The notes beneath the pieces are model-generated. The model was not told the DNA's origin. It did not search any database and saw only the letters and a list, made by a program, of their open reading frames with translations. From NCBI RefSeq assembly GCF_030272615.1, contig NC_081406.1, positions 113,245,783 to 113,309,782 of the forward strand: a stretch of 64,000 nt of DNA, read 5' to 3'. The position numbers and the translations under genes were made by a program. This DNA is from Cryptomeria japonica (taxonomy: Eukaryota; Streptophyta; Pinopsida; Cupressales; Cupressaceae). Below, in pieces: positions 1 through 10,858 of the stretch; position 1 is the first letter of the stretch, and each line of letters begins with the position of its first letter.

Positions 1-894
1 CCCCAAAGCCTCTCATCCCTATTACTACCAAAACCGGTGATTGCATCTTTGATCTGCATACCTACCAGTATGTCATGAGCCCAACGCTTCTTTCCCAAAC
101 CCAATAGCTCATTCATGAAGTATAACATCAAGAAGACAATAATATTGCCAAACTTGAATGTTCATTTCTTAATCCCTTTGATCTTGCCAAGATTAATCAT
201 TAATTCACTCCTTAACCATTCGCACAAGTCATACTTTTAATTATTATTTATCATCTGATATGTAGCATGGATGTAGGAACTAGCAATAGAGTTCAATCGA
301 CTTGATTGAGTTACCTTGTAGCCGATGATCATGCTCACAAATTTCACATCAGTGTCTTTGATGGTGCTGACCCTCATAGATCTTCCATCATGGGTTGTGT
401 CGATGAGCTTCTCAACCACAGTATTGGAGATCTTCTTTCCAGGTTCATGTCCAACTTTGGGTAAGTCAGTGACCACCTGAATAGATTCTTTGGTGATCAT
501 GTGGAGCTGATCTAGCCAAATAAATTCATTATGGACCCTTCTTAGAACATATCTGATCACTTCATTCTTGAATTCTGGAATATACAGGATTTCGGTTAAC
601 CCGAGGTCTTCAATGATTTGATGTTCCAGTTTGATTGTTCTAGAGCTGCCTAGTATCACAGATTGATACATCCCCTTGATTTCCTTGGTGCCTAGATCCT
701 CCAAGGTATAGTTAATAAATGCCCTGACATCTTCTACATAAACCACACCATCGGGAACCCTTGGAAACATGCCAGTAGAATCTTCTTTTATAGCAATTTG
801 GGGAACTTCCTTGAAAATAGGCCTAAGCCTATCCTTGACCTACAATAGTGGGATTCACAATGAAAGTAGGAGCAGATGATGATCAAGATGCCAT
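1..894 (-). pseudogene. Element A accessory protein, N-terminal part, broken, runs off the left edge
   Basis: This is the N-terminal third of the unknown long protein found in elements A-E. Its ATG is the complement of 892-894 and reads MAS, then a stop, then SSSAPTFIVNPT, close to the start of the intact copy in element D (MASSSTPEFIANPT). A frameshift follows. From about 830 to 237 the reading continues, with VPDGVVYVEDVRAF, then RRVHNEFIWLDQLHMITKES, then a stretch ending RLNSIASSYIHATYQM, all matching D block by block. A stop lies near 237 and the homology continues to the window edge. I see no signal peptide or membrane segment. The function is unknown. It lies downstream of a zinc-knuckle gag (1290-2433) where pol would be in an autonomous copia element. 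Homology to D is clear; any role is inference. Confidence 0.75.
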
Positions 895-1289
895 TTCAAA
901 GAAATACTTGGAAAACAATTGCTAGTTGAAGGGTTTTGATTACTCCTCAGATGACAGATAGAAATTCTTTGGAATGCCTTTGCTCACTCTTGATCGCCTT
1001 TGATTCACCTTTTCTTCACTCCGGTTTGATCGAGTGCTTGGTGAGTGAAAATGAGTCCATTTTCCCCTTTTATCAGCAAGTAAACCTTAATTCATCACTA
1101 TCATAAATGCTTAGTGATGTACCCTACCAAATGTTGGTTTCATAGTTTTATGCCAGATAAACCTTCATCAATGATCAATACCACTCTCCAGATCTCTTCC
1201 AAGAAATATGCAAGATTTGCAATGAATTTGCCAACCCCTAAGGCGTATGCCTCAGTTATCAGTTGAATTTCCTGTCAGTGCAGGAATGC
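895..1289. other. Spacer between gag and accessory ORF of element A
   Basis: No coding region is supported here. The equivalent spacer separates gag from the accessory ORF in B, C and E, so it is a normal part of this family. It probably holds the leader of the second ORF. I see no recognisable splice or promoter signal. Confidence 0.5.
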
Positions 1290-2433
1290 TCTATTCTACC
1301 GGTGGAGTTAATGGTTTAGTTGCATCTCCACTTGGTTCTTTAGATTTTCTAACCCATCTCTTGGTGTGAACTTGTTGTATTTCATCTACCTTCTAATTTC
1401 CTTTCTCATTTGCTTTATCATTGCTAACCGGTAAAAACTTTCTTCTATAGTACTTAGAAATGTCACCTATTTTGTTGCATGCATAACATGTAACATTGTT
1501 CTTTTGAATTGCTTTGGCATATCCAGTGTCATTCCTTGACCTACATTGATTAACCAAATGACCAAGCTTTCCATATGCATGTCATTTAACATTCATTCTG
1601 CAATCTTCTGACTTATGACCATATTTATTGCAATTTGTGCATTGAAAGGGAACTGAATTGTAGTTTTGATTTGCTCTATTTCTACATTGTCTAGCCATAT
1701 GCCCAAATTTATTACAAACAAAGCATATACCATTGAATTTGTAAGCATTAGATTACCTTACCAGTTTCCTCTGGTCTAATGAGTTTTGCATACCGGTTGT
1801 CTGATCTTCATTTGTAGTACCAGAGCTTTCACCTTGCACAAATCCAAGTCCTCTAGAACCTTCACTTTGCCTTTGTCTTTTCAATAAATCATCCAATTGT
1901 GTAGCACTAATCCTGAATTTTTCTTTATACTAACTTGCAGTAGTCAGATCATCTCTCAGAGTTGTTATTTGTCTTTCTAGCTCTTGTTCATTATTTCAGG
2001 AGTGTACCAAATCAGTTCTCAATAGATTATTTTCATGAGTCAATCTGCCACATTCTTCAAATTTATTCTTCAGAGATATAGCAAGATTTTCTTCCTTCTT
2101 CTTTCTGTCCTCAATATCTTTTGATAACCTCATAATCAGGTCTTGCATTTCATTCTTCATGAGCATGTTTTCTTAACTTGGCTTCTGACATTGTTCCTTA
2201 AGTGCATTTTTTGCTTCGTCATCCTAGTTTTGCAAAAGTTCCTTTCTCTTAGCTTGAGCCGATGATAACATTTCTTGTAGAACAAGAATGAATTCATTAG
2301 TAGAATTCAATTCATCTTGCAGTTTTAGGTTCTTCATCCTTTCAACATCATAATCCTCAAGTGCCATCTCAAGTTGCTTCTCCATAGCCATGTTCAATGA
2401 TTCCAGTTTCAGGATCTTCCTCAAGCTATTCAA
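1290..2433 (-). pseudogene. Element A Gag-like protein, coiled coil plus four zinc knuckles (broken)
   Basis: The N-terminal part (2433-1850) is a heptad-rich Leu/Glu/Lys helix (for example ALEDYDVERMKNLKLQDEL), a likely coiled coil. Next, at about 1740-1450, come four CCHC units. The first two are whole (CFVCNKFGHMARQC, CTNCNKYGHKSEDC). The third and fourth have lost ligand residues, including a Cys to Tyr change in the last. Several stops interrupt the frame. CCHC knuckles in retroelement Gag bind RNA during packaging; four in a row is more than the one or two usual in copia Gag. The reading begins only about 20 bases after the PBS. The true start codon is uncertain because no ATG sits at the equivalent position. 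Element B has a much better preserved copy. Confidence 0.75.
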
Positions 2434-2451
2434 CTTCCTCTAAGGTACCAA

Positions 2452-2463
2452 GCTCTAATACCA
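2452..2463 (-). promoter_or_regulatory. Primer-binding site of element A
   Basis: The complement reads TGGTATTAGAGC, one base off the plant initiator tRNA-Met site TGGTATCAGAGC. It lies two bases inside the LTR that starts at 2466. This fixes the orientation (minus) and shows that the adjacent LTR is the 5' one. Confidence 0.8.
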
Positions 2464-2465
2464 AT

Positions 2466-3362
2466 TGTTGGAATACAATGAATCCAAGTTCACTGAGAGA
2501 GGGGGTGAATCAGTGTTCTACTGATAATACAAGATTTTAACCTTTTATAACATACACATATAAACTGGTAAATGAAGAACCATATAATATGAAGTAAATA
2601 AACCAGCCACATGAACGAACACCATAACACACTGAATTTATACATGGAAAACCTCAAGGAGGAAAAACCACAGTGAGATTTGTGACCCATAATATTAATT
2701 CATTGGCCATATGAAAGATATTACATAGCATGGGGGCCTGCACATGCAGGAAGGAACACTTCCTAGAGCACATTGCTCAACACAAAAGAGTCTCACTAAC
2801 TACAAGCTTCGGCTAAGATAAAACAGCAATGGTGAACTAAAAAACATGCATCTGCAATGCCAAAAAGAGTTTTGATTAAAGATATGTTCTGTACTGGTTC
2901 ATAAACCCTGAATACTTTTACTAGTATCTCCTTTCCTCCAAGAAAGCTTTACAAACCATCTACTGATCATAGCATGATATTACATTTGCATACAAATGAC
3001 CTTCATACATATCCTTCGCATCACCTTCATTTTTACTACCTTTCACTATATCTCAAAATGACCTAACAGACTGACTTATATACCCTTACAAACAGTATGC
3101 CTTATGTCAGCTTACAATACAAAAGATATTAAATGTCATCCCTATACAATAATTACAAAATAATTTTACAAAAAACCTTTCATATCCAGACTGATGTCGG
3201 CTTTATTGAAGTGTTGGATGCCAGCATCGGTGTCGATGATGACCCTAAATATTCCAATGTCGGTATCTATCGGAGTATGCCTCCAAATGTTGGTATATGC
3301 CTTCAGTAGAATATTTTTTTCATCAATGAAAAATAAGGATTCCAATGAGTGTCAATTGCCAA
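2466..3362 (-). mobile_element. Element A 5' LTR
   Basis: It starts TGTTGG beside the PBS and ends near CAATTGCCAA at about 3362, roughly 0.9 kb. It has the block seen in all LTRs here: the G-rich terminal stem-loop (arms CACTGA 2491-2496 and TCAGTG 2510-2515), then a conserved stretch around 2643-2690 (GGAAAACCTC..GGAAAAACCACAGTGAGA), then CTAGAGCAC..GCTCA. The right end abuts a truncated LTR of element B, so the flank duplication cannot be checked. Confidence 0.7.
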
Positions 3363-3951
3363 AAGATCCAATGTACTGGATTACAAACAAAAATTGAATT
3401 CAAAGTATGCATCTGCTATGTTGGATGAGTTTCGGTTTAAGCATTGTTTGTATTGGTTATACTGTAAACTCCCTTACCGGTAGCTTAAATCGCTTCCCAA
3501 ACCTATAGAAAAATATCAAGATTGATTACAGATCTTTACATTCGCATTCTATCGATCAATATCTCGCTTGCATAACATCACATAAGCTATCACATCTCTT
3601 ATCTCTCATATCTACAAAATGACCTAACTCAGACTGACTTAAATACCCATTTACATGAATAAACACAAATGCCTTATGTCGACTTACAATCATATTAAAA
3701 ATGATAAAACACATGTTGGTCCAAACAAAATATAAACATGAAACAATATGATTGTTGTCACTTCCACACTTGTCGGATCAATCTCCTATGTCGGCCTTAG
3801 AATACTAGTTCCAAGTTTGCTAGTTACATGTCTTTTGGTTCCTTGTATATCGGTGAAGTGAATGTCATTTACCTTTATTGTTGGATCTCCCATGAAGTGT
3901 GTTTCCATTAATGACAACACCTATAACCCGGATGAGTGTCAATTGCCAACA
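3363..3951 (-). mobile_element. Element B 3' LTR, missing its left third
   Basis: This matches the right two-thirds of B's 5' LTR (43281-43930) nearly throughout, including GCATCTGCTATGTTGG and the terminal GATGAGTGTCAATTGCCAACA stretch. The first 290 or so bases, including the terminal stem-loop, are missing, and it joins A's LTR directly. The right end is defined by the PPT that follows. Confidence 0.7.
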
Positions 3952-4130
3952 ATCTCCCCCTTTGGCATTGATGGCAACACTCATGTGAAAAATGGATTGT
4001 TGAAGTGCTGTAATGGTTCCTGTCCAAAATATGATCTCCCAAAACTAATCTCAAAAGGATGCTCCCCTTGAGCTATACATTAATTCTTATGTCCCTTGAC
4101 ATTTTTCACATCCACCTCTCCCCCTTTGAC
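3952..4130 (-). promoter_or_regulatory. Polypurine tract of element B with extra PPT-like copies
   Basis: The complement of 3952-3965 reads CCAAAGGGGGAGAT and lies directly against the 3' LTR, as a plus-strand primer should. Two further G-rich purine runs follow at about 4060 (CTCAAGGGGAGC) and 4113-4126 (TCAAAGGGGGAGAGG). The same three-part arrangement recurs in elements D, E, C, G and copia2. Confidence 0.75.
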
Positions 4131-4205
4131 AACAATGCCAAAGGCCAAGGTAAAAAATAAGAAATCAATTAAATTTTGTACAAAGAAAAATTGTGATTAC
4201 CAGAT

Positions 4206-7200
4206 CTAAATGTACTTGAAAATATCTAGATAAGCACCATTTAAAAATGCCAAATAAGTATCCCAGCCAGATTTTAGAGTTCCCAAAATTGATACAAACC
4301 CATTTAGACTATAAGTGTGCATTTCTTCTTCTGTTAAGGTTGTCGGTGTGGGCATATTCATCTGGTCCATACATTCTCGCTCATGAAGTAACAAAGTATT
4401 AAGTCGAGGACTTACCAAGCCTCTCAATTCTCTGGACCACCAGATTAATTTGTCCTTTTCCTTCTCTAGGGCTGAAATTTCTGACTCTAAAAGAAAAACT
4501 TGACCATAAACAAAGATGGCCAATGATTCACTACCATCAAAAGTGACTACAAGTTGTTCCAACTTGTCCTTATCTGCCTTAACTTTATTATCCATGTCTA
4601 CTATATGTTTTGTTGTGTTAGTGCAAGGTTAGTATATGCAACTACATTGATGAAGAACTTCATCAATCCTTGTCATCTCTTTTGTTAGCTTGGCTTTGTC
4701 AAATGTGATCATATTATCACAAGTGACCTTCCTAGTTGTATTATACCTTTCCGCCAAATGTCAGTTTGACACTTGTTGAAGAGTTTTATACTCTTTTGCA
4801 ATGTGCTCAATCAGACCTTTCAACTTACTGGATGGACTTGCAACCTAATCTATCTTGCATTCCAATGCAAGCTGCTGCAAAATTGGAATAGCCTACTCAA
4901 TAACCTATTTATCCTCTGATCCTTCCTTCCTCAATTTCTACGCCACAACAAATATCAATTCAAAACTTCTCAGTTGCTCAATATTCTTATTCCCAAAATG
5001 ACCAAAATCTTCTTAATTGGATGAGTCAACTACCAACAATGAGGGACCAACAATCGGTGAAGGTGTCGATACCCTAACTTCAGTCTATTCATCCTTACCT
5101 TTATCCTCTACCTTTTGATCAACTGCATCCTTTACCTTCTCCTAAACACTGGTGGCTTCACCACTTTGTGCAGTTATTTTTGTAGCCTCTACCTCATGAA
5201 TTTCAATTGTATCAACATGAATTATTAGAGGAGGATTATCTTCTACCGGTATGTTGATCTCTACATCTTGTATATGTGTTACTACCAAAGGAATGTCCTC
5301 AGTTATTTTTTGTTCCAAAACTAGTGCATCTCCACCTAGTATACCTTTACCCTTAGCATCAACCAAGGTGTCTGGAATTTTAGACTTAGGTAGTGTATCC
5401 AGTGATGTAAAGAAACCTGGTTTATCAAGAAAGAATTTAACCAAAGCCTCATGATTTTCCTTAACTATCTCATTAACTCTACCCATCATAAGACTTATAT
5501 GTCGACGTCTACTCTGGAAAATCATTTTGTTAGCAAAATCTAGACATTGTTGCATCCCATCTCCAGTTATAGCACCACAAACAGTTAATAATTCATGAAC
5601 CTTTATATGTTTATCTTCCTGAATAGCAGATAACCTCCTAGCATCTAACTTATTATACAAATCTACCGAAATTGGCTTCTCAATCTCAAGTAAAGCTTTC
5701 CTACATATGTCTAAGTATAACAAAATTGATTCGTCTATCTCCTTTTTCTCTTTATCATCCATATCACCATTATAATGATGTATGTTACTCAAAATGTCAT
5801 TCTTTGTAATTTGATCAATTAATTCAACAATAGAAAGAGGACCAATAACGTTAACACTTTGGCCAAATTCAAGAGTTTTATCTAGATCCAATTTTTTCTT
5901 CTTACCGGGGCTAGGAGCACACTCCTTGGCCGGTTTCCTTTTCTTAGTAGGCTTCCTCTCCTTCAAAATTTTCTTCTATGCTGCCAGAGGAGTGACTTTG
6001 GTTTTCTGTAGCTTCCCTTCCTCAAGCTTCTTCCTTTGAATCCTCGTGTAGATCTTAGGAATCTTCATGGTTTCTTCCTCAATCTCAGAACTAGATTCAA
6101 CAAGAGCAATAAATGTCTTTGGTTTCCTCCTCTTTGATATACCCTTGCCAATTCCTACTTCTGGAGAAGCCTGTATAGTTGTCAGAGGAGATGTCTCTGC
6201 TAAACCAATTATTTGTTTGATCTTAGAGGACATCTTGTGGACAACCTGTCCAACCTTCTTTATTTGTCCTTCCCTTTTCTTCTTACTGAAACCTCTCTTC
6301 ACTTCAGAGTACTTCTTCTTTGTAATACAAAATTTTTTCTCCTTCTCATCAATTGGGGCATCTATAAGCATCTTGGCATAAAGTTCCAAGATCAGTGCAT
6401 CAACTTCATAGCCCATTTTAGTAACCCAGATGGTTCTAGGTTGCACTACCTCCATTAAGGTTTCATCCTTCTTCACCATGAAGCATATGTCGGTAGAGTA
6501 TTTGTCAACTATATGCTTAGGTATCCTTTCCCTCTTCTTTAATGCTTTCTGAAATGCTTTGAAATAACCCCACATAATGGAGTCTATGTCCTATCCCAAA
6601 TTCCTCAAGACATCCTTAATCTATTTTCCTACTGGTATATCAAAGGCCCATTGCCTTTTATCAAATCTCGGTATCTCATTCAAAAAGAAAAGAATTAAAT
6701 AGACAATGAAATTCCCATACCGGAATGTACCTTTCTTTTTTCCCTTAATCTTTCCCAAACTTGAAATTAATTCATCGCACATCCACTATCATAGATCATA
6801 TTTCACATTTTCCTTTACCATCTTGTGTGTGAAGTAGCTGTCAAAGGTGGCATTTGTTATCTTGTTCACTTCATTGTTCGAAATATTCCTCTTGCCTGGT
6901 GTCTGTCCGACCTAGGGTAAACTGATGATAGCATGAATCGCCTCCTTGATGATTTTGTAGGGTTAATCAAGCCACATGAACTCCCCATGGACTTGGCTCA
7001 ACTCGTATGAAATTATCTCATCCTCGAGCTCGGGCATTCCCAGAATATCGATGAAACCCTAATCCTTCAGAATTTAAAATTCTAGTTTGATCAATCCATC
7101 CTTGTTTAGCAAAGTGTACAAGTAAATTGATTTAATCTTCAATGATCCCAAATCCTCCAAAGTATAGTGAATATATGCTCTCACATCTTCCACATAGAGA

Positions 7201-7355
7201 ACTCCATTAGGAACCCTAGAAAATGCACCGATTGAGTCATCAACCTTTGCAATTTGAGGGCATTGCTTGAATTATGTACATGGATAATCCTTAATATCCA
7301 CTATAATATGAGTAGCCACATCTGCTAGAGCAGGAGTAGATCCAAAAGCCATCAT
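4206..7355 (-). pseudogene. Element B accessory protein (broken copy of the unknown long protein)
   Basis: The start is ATGATG at 7350-7355 (MMAFGSTPALAD). The N-terminal block to about 6780 has several stops. The middle block is open at 6575-5976 and contains DKYSTDICFMVKKDETLMEV and WVTKMGYEVDALILELYAKM, then a Lys-rich linker. The helical block (5966-5142) contains LLYLDICRKALLEI and RRRHISLMMGRVNEI. The C-terminal block (4595-4206) ends LNGFVSILGTLKSGWDTYL..FLNGAYLDIFKY. All four blocks are found in the same order in element D, and the last also in plus-strand relic G. The reconstructed span is about 1,050 codons. Basic KKRK-rich stretches could be nuclear-localisation or nucleic-acid-binding segments, which is inference. 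I know of no family that it belongs to. Confidence 0.75.
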
Positions 7356-7848
7356 GATTTCAGAAAAGTAGCACGAAAAATAGAGAAAATACCTCTCAAC
7401 CTAAGCTGATTAAAATGTTGAAAATCCACTCAGGAGATACTGGAAATCACTGGAAAATGCTCTTAATTGCCTTGATCTCCTTAAACTCACTCTACTTCAC
7501 TATGAGTGTTGTATGATTAGAGAAACTTATCCTTTTTAATCTGTGAAACCCTAATTTCTTATTGATGTTAATGCATGCTGGCATATCAAACCAGATTCAA
7601 AATCCATTATCTCAACGCTGGTTATCCTTCAAGATGACTTCAACAAGATCTAAAACAAGTTTTCAGACTACTACTGGAGGTAATGCAGAATCTATCATTC
7701 ATTTTCCTCCCCTAAGGTTAATTCCTTAGTTATCGGATGTGTTCCTTGCCAGTGCAGGAATATTTTGCTTTGTCGGTTGAGTAATCAGTGAATTTTCCTT
7801 TGTCGATTGATCATCAAATTTCCTAACCCACTATTTAGCATGAGCTTC
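7356..7848. other. Spacer between gag and accessory ORF of element B
   Basis: AT-rich sequence without a supported ORF apart from the ragged gag C-terminus. The reading past the gag stop keeps WVRKFD, a motif also present near 63930-64000 in D and at about 1350 in A. The gag of an ancestral copy therefore probably extended a few dozen residues further. Confidence 0.5.
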
Positions 7849-8900
7849 CTAGATTTCATCAACCTTTTTCTTTCCCTTCTCATTGGATGTGTCATTCCTT
7901 TCCGATGTATTCTTGCTTCTACAATATTTAGCAATGTGTCCTATTTTGTTGCATGCATAGCAAGTAACATTGTTCTTCTGAATTGCCTTATTGAGTCCTT
8001 GACGGTTCTTTGACATGCATTGATTAGCCATATGCCCAAAATTTCCACATGCATGACATCTCACATTCATTCTACAATCTTTTGTCCTGTGACCATACTT
8101 TTTGCAATTTGGACACTTGCCAGGAACTACATTATGATTCTGATTTACTCTATTCCTGCATTGAATTTCTCTATGACAAAACTTATTACAAACAAAGCAT
8201 CTACCATTAAATTTGTGTGCATTAGGTTTCCTTACCGGTGATTTATGAAACTGATTGTCTAGTAGGTTCCCCTGATTTATAGTACTAGAGCTTTCTCCAT
8301 GCACATATCCAAGACCTCTAGTGTCTCCAGTGTCTCTTTGATGCTTCAGTAACTCATCAAGCCTTGTAGAACTAACCCTAAAATTTTCTTTGTATTCATT
8401 TGTAGCATCCAAATCACTTCTTAGGAGTGTCACCATTCTTTCCAACTCTTTCTCATTATTTTGTGATTGCACCAACTTAGTTCTCAACACATCATTCTCA
8501 TGCGCCAGCCTAATGCACTCCTCAGATCTATCTTTCAGAGATATAGCAGTATTTTCTTCATTATTCTTCTGGTCTTGAATCTCCTTGGACATCCTCATGG
8601 TCATGTCTTGCATTTCATTCTTCATGATATTATTCTCTAGACTTAGCTTTTGACATAATTTCTTAAGGGTATTCATCTCTTCATCATCTAGATTTTGTAA
8701 AATTTCCTTCCTTTTAGCCTGAGCAGATGATTACCTCTCCTGCAGGGTAAGGATGAAATCCTTTATAGAATTCAACTCATCTTGCAGCTTCAAGTTCTTC
8801 AACATTTTAGCATCATAGTCTTCAAGTGCTACTTGAAGTTCCTTCTATAGACTCATCTCCATGGATTCCAGATACAAGATCTTCCTCAAGCTGTTAGACT
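7849..8900 (-). pseudogene. Element B Gag-like protein, coiled coil plus four intact CCHC knuckles
   Basis: The best gag of the non-autonomous family. The region 8676-7849 is open for 275 codons; upstream reading to about 8900 is homologous to element A's gag but has two stops. Residues 1-120 of the open part are a charged coiled coil. About residues 155-255 hold four CCHC knuckles: CFVCNKFCHREIQC (Gly replaced by Cys), CPNCKKYGHRTKDC, CHACGNFGHMANQC and CYACNKIGHIAKYC. All zinc ligands are present. Expected role: RNA binding and particle assembly. No UBN2/DUF4219 gag domain, protease or RT follows. After it comes a spacer and the accessory ORF. It differs from the copia1/2 gag, which has the UBN2 type and a single knuckle. 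Confidence 0.8.
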
Positions 8901-8916
8901 TATTTTGAGGCCCCAA

Positions 8917-8928
8917 GCTCTGATACCA
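8917..8928 (-). promoter_or_regulatory. Primer-binding site of element B
   Basis: The complement is TGGTATCAGAGC, a perfect plant initiator-tRNA-Met PBS, two bases from the LTR starting at 8931. Directly downstream (complement of 8881-8901) is AAGTCTAACAGCTTGAGGAAG, which is nearly the same as the sequence after the PBS of copia1 and copia2. Confidence 0.9.
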
Positions 8929-8930
8929 AT

Positions 8931-9157
8931 TGTTGGAATCCAAGAACACTAAGAGGGGGAGTGAATCAATGTTTTGTCAAATATTATATTTTTAACCTTA
9001 TTAACAAATCCACTTATCAACCGATATGCATAAAATAAAGTAACAACAAGTAATATTAATGCAACCACATGAATCAACACCATAACACAAATATTTATAT
9101 ATGGAAAACCTCAAAGAGGAAAAACCACGGTGGGATTAGAGACCCATAATATCTATC
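8931..9157 (-). mobile_element. Element B 5' LTR, first part (interrupted by X)
   Basis: It starts TGTTGGAATCC beside the PBS and runs to the CTATC target site (9153-9157) of solo LTR X. It resumes after the second CTATC (43276-43280). Joined length is about 877 bp, like A's LTR. The terminal stem-loop arms are AACACT (8945-8950) and AATGTT (8968-8973), with one mismatch. Confidence 0.75.
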
Positions 9158-9348
9158 TATTAGATAGCTCAAATGACTAGAGGACAACTAAGAGGGAAGG
9201 GGGGTGAATCAGTTGTCACTAGATTACAAAACTTTAAGCATTCAAAACCTTATTACTGGAACACATAAACTCAATACCAGAATGAATAAACCAAATACTA
9301 GAATAACTGATATAGCAATTAAACATAAACATAAATCACAGAACAATT
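9158..9348 (-). mobile_element. Solo LTR X, left part (interrupted by copia1)
   Basis: This is the left end of a roughly 1.25-kb LTR whose rest is 42218-43275. It is flanked by the 5-bp duplication CTATC at 9153-9157 and 43276-43280. The start TATTAG is TGTTAG with one change. It carries the G-rich stem-loop with arms GACAACT (9183-9189) and AGTTGTC (9211-9217). No PBS, PPT or coding sequence accompanies it, so it is a solo LTR left by LTR-LTR recombination before copia1 inserted into it at CAATT. Confidence 0.7.
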
Positions 9349-10408
9349 TGTTAGGTCCCAGAGACAACTGAGAGGGGGGCGCGGGGGGGGTGAATCAGTT
9401 GTCTAATAAATTCAAACCAAAATTAAGTTAACTAAAACTTAATGCTTAATACCGGTAAACCAAACTTTATGTTGGTAGACAATTTTATCAGTTAGATGCA
9501 GTACCGGTAAAGACTAATGCATGAAACAGAAAGACAATAACATCCACAACACATAACACAAATATTTGTATGTGGAAACCCTATAAGGGGAAAAACCATG
9601 GTGGGAAGCCTTACCCACAATTAGATGATACTATTGTAGATAGTATGTGTATACAATATGGAGTTTGCACATGCAAAAAGGCCAACTGCCTAGAGCTCAC
9701 CGATCAATCACAAAATGGGAGTCACACTGACTACAATTGGATGGTTAAATCTAATGATAATGTATTACTCAAGATAGCATCTTCATATGTTGGATTCATT
9801 ACCGGTTTAGCTCTGATTTGCCTTCTTCAAACCTTCCTTCAATCTTGAATGATGTTCGCATGTATAGCTCTACTTATATTTGCATATACCTTATTACAAT
9901 CCTTTTTCCAATCCCATATCAATCTCACAAATGAGATCTTACATTTATACCATAACCTAAGACCAATTGAGTAGGTCGGCTCACTAAAGATATTACAATA
10001 AAATCAATTACAAATGAATCAATATCCAATGCATCATTTCATCTCAATGCATTTATAATAAGAACAAATCATCTTCATGATGTGTCATGCTGATCTGGAA
10101 TAGATATGCTTGTCGACGCATAACCTAGACCTATTTGCCAGTAACAACAAATATGCAAACTTGAATAAACCAATGAACAAATCATCATAATAAAGTGTCC
10201 AAACAATGTCTTCAACATAACCAAGTAGTCTCCAAGTCATTCCAAGTTCTGGTGAACAATATAACCTGTTGGTGAACCAAATACTGGTGACTGTGCATAA
10301 GTAATTGGCTTGCTGGTGAATATAATCAAGAATCTCTAAGTGCTGATAAGTGTTGACAAGTGTTGACATCAATGAAAAAACCATATCAACATATCCAAAA
10401 TATCAACA
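9349..10408 (-). repeat. Copia1 3' LTR
   Basis: 1,060 bp, TGTTAGG...CAACA. The terminal stem-loop is perfect over nine bases: GACAACTGA (9363-9371) and TCAGTTGTC (9395-9403), around a G-run. It is followed by the PPT (complement of 10409-10422). The conserved block GGGGAAAAACCATGGTGGGA lies near 9578-9606. Confidence 0.85.
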
Positions 10409-10858
10409 ATCTTCCTCTTTGGCATTGATGGAAACACAAGATGGAAAAACCATCAAAGTGCCAGAACAAAAATGCCAAAAACCAAAAACCAACAATATCC
10501 CAAAGAGATCATTAACCAAAAACCAAAATACAGAAAGTAATAGCTCTCCCAAATAATCTATCTTCAAAGTAACAGTCTCTCCCAAGGGATAATGTATTTT
10601 TTCATAACAATCTCTCCCCCTTTGACATCAAATGCCAAAGCAATACAAAACCAGTTACAAATAGTTCATACAAAATACCAACTGCTCCCCCTGAGAAGTA
10701 TCTCTCCTCATCAAAGCTGGAATAAGAGATTTCTCTATTAATTCTGTCGGTTGATGACAAACATCAATTGTCTAAGTTTCTACCGGTGGGGTAGAACCCA
10801 AGCTGCTCTCTAAGATATTAAAAAGTCTCCTACCCAATTTGCATCTATGTATGCACAA
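10409..10858 (-). pseudogene. Copia1 PPT region and RNase H remnant
   Basis: 10409-10422 complements a purine-rich PPT (CCAAAGAGGAAGAT), with further CTCCCCC copies near 10614 and 10685. At about 10730-10858 the minus strand encodes the very end of copia RNase H and then jumps to CAYIDANWVGD. Compared with copia2, about 390 bp of RNase H are missing, and the deletion joins two TCTCCT copies. The gypsy Y insertion follows at 10859; the rest of pol resumes at 37350. Confidence 0.7.

Noticed and set aside
2466-3951. One long LTR shared by elements A and B
   Set aside because: The two parts align to each other's family as separate LTRs; an LTR end motif (CAATTGCCAA) lies near 3362, and the second part lacks its own start.
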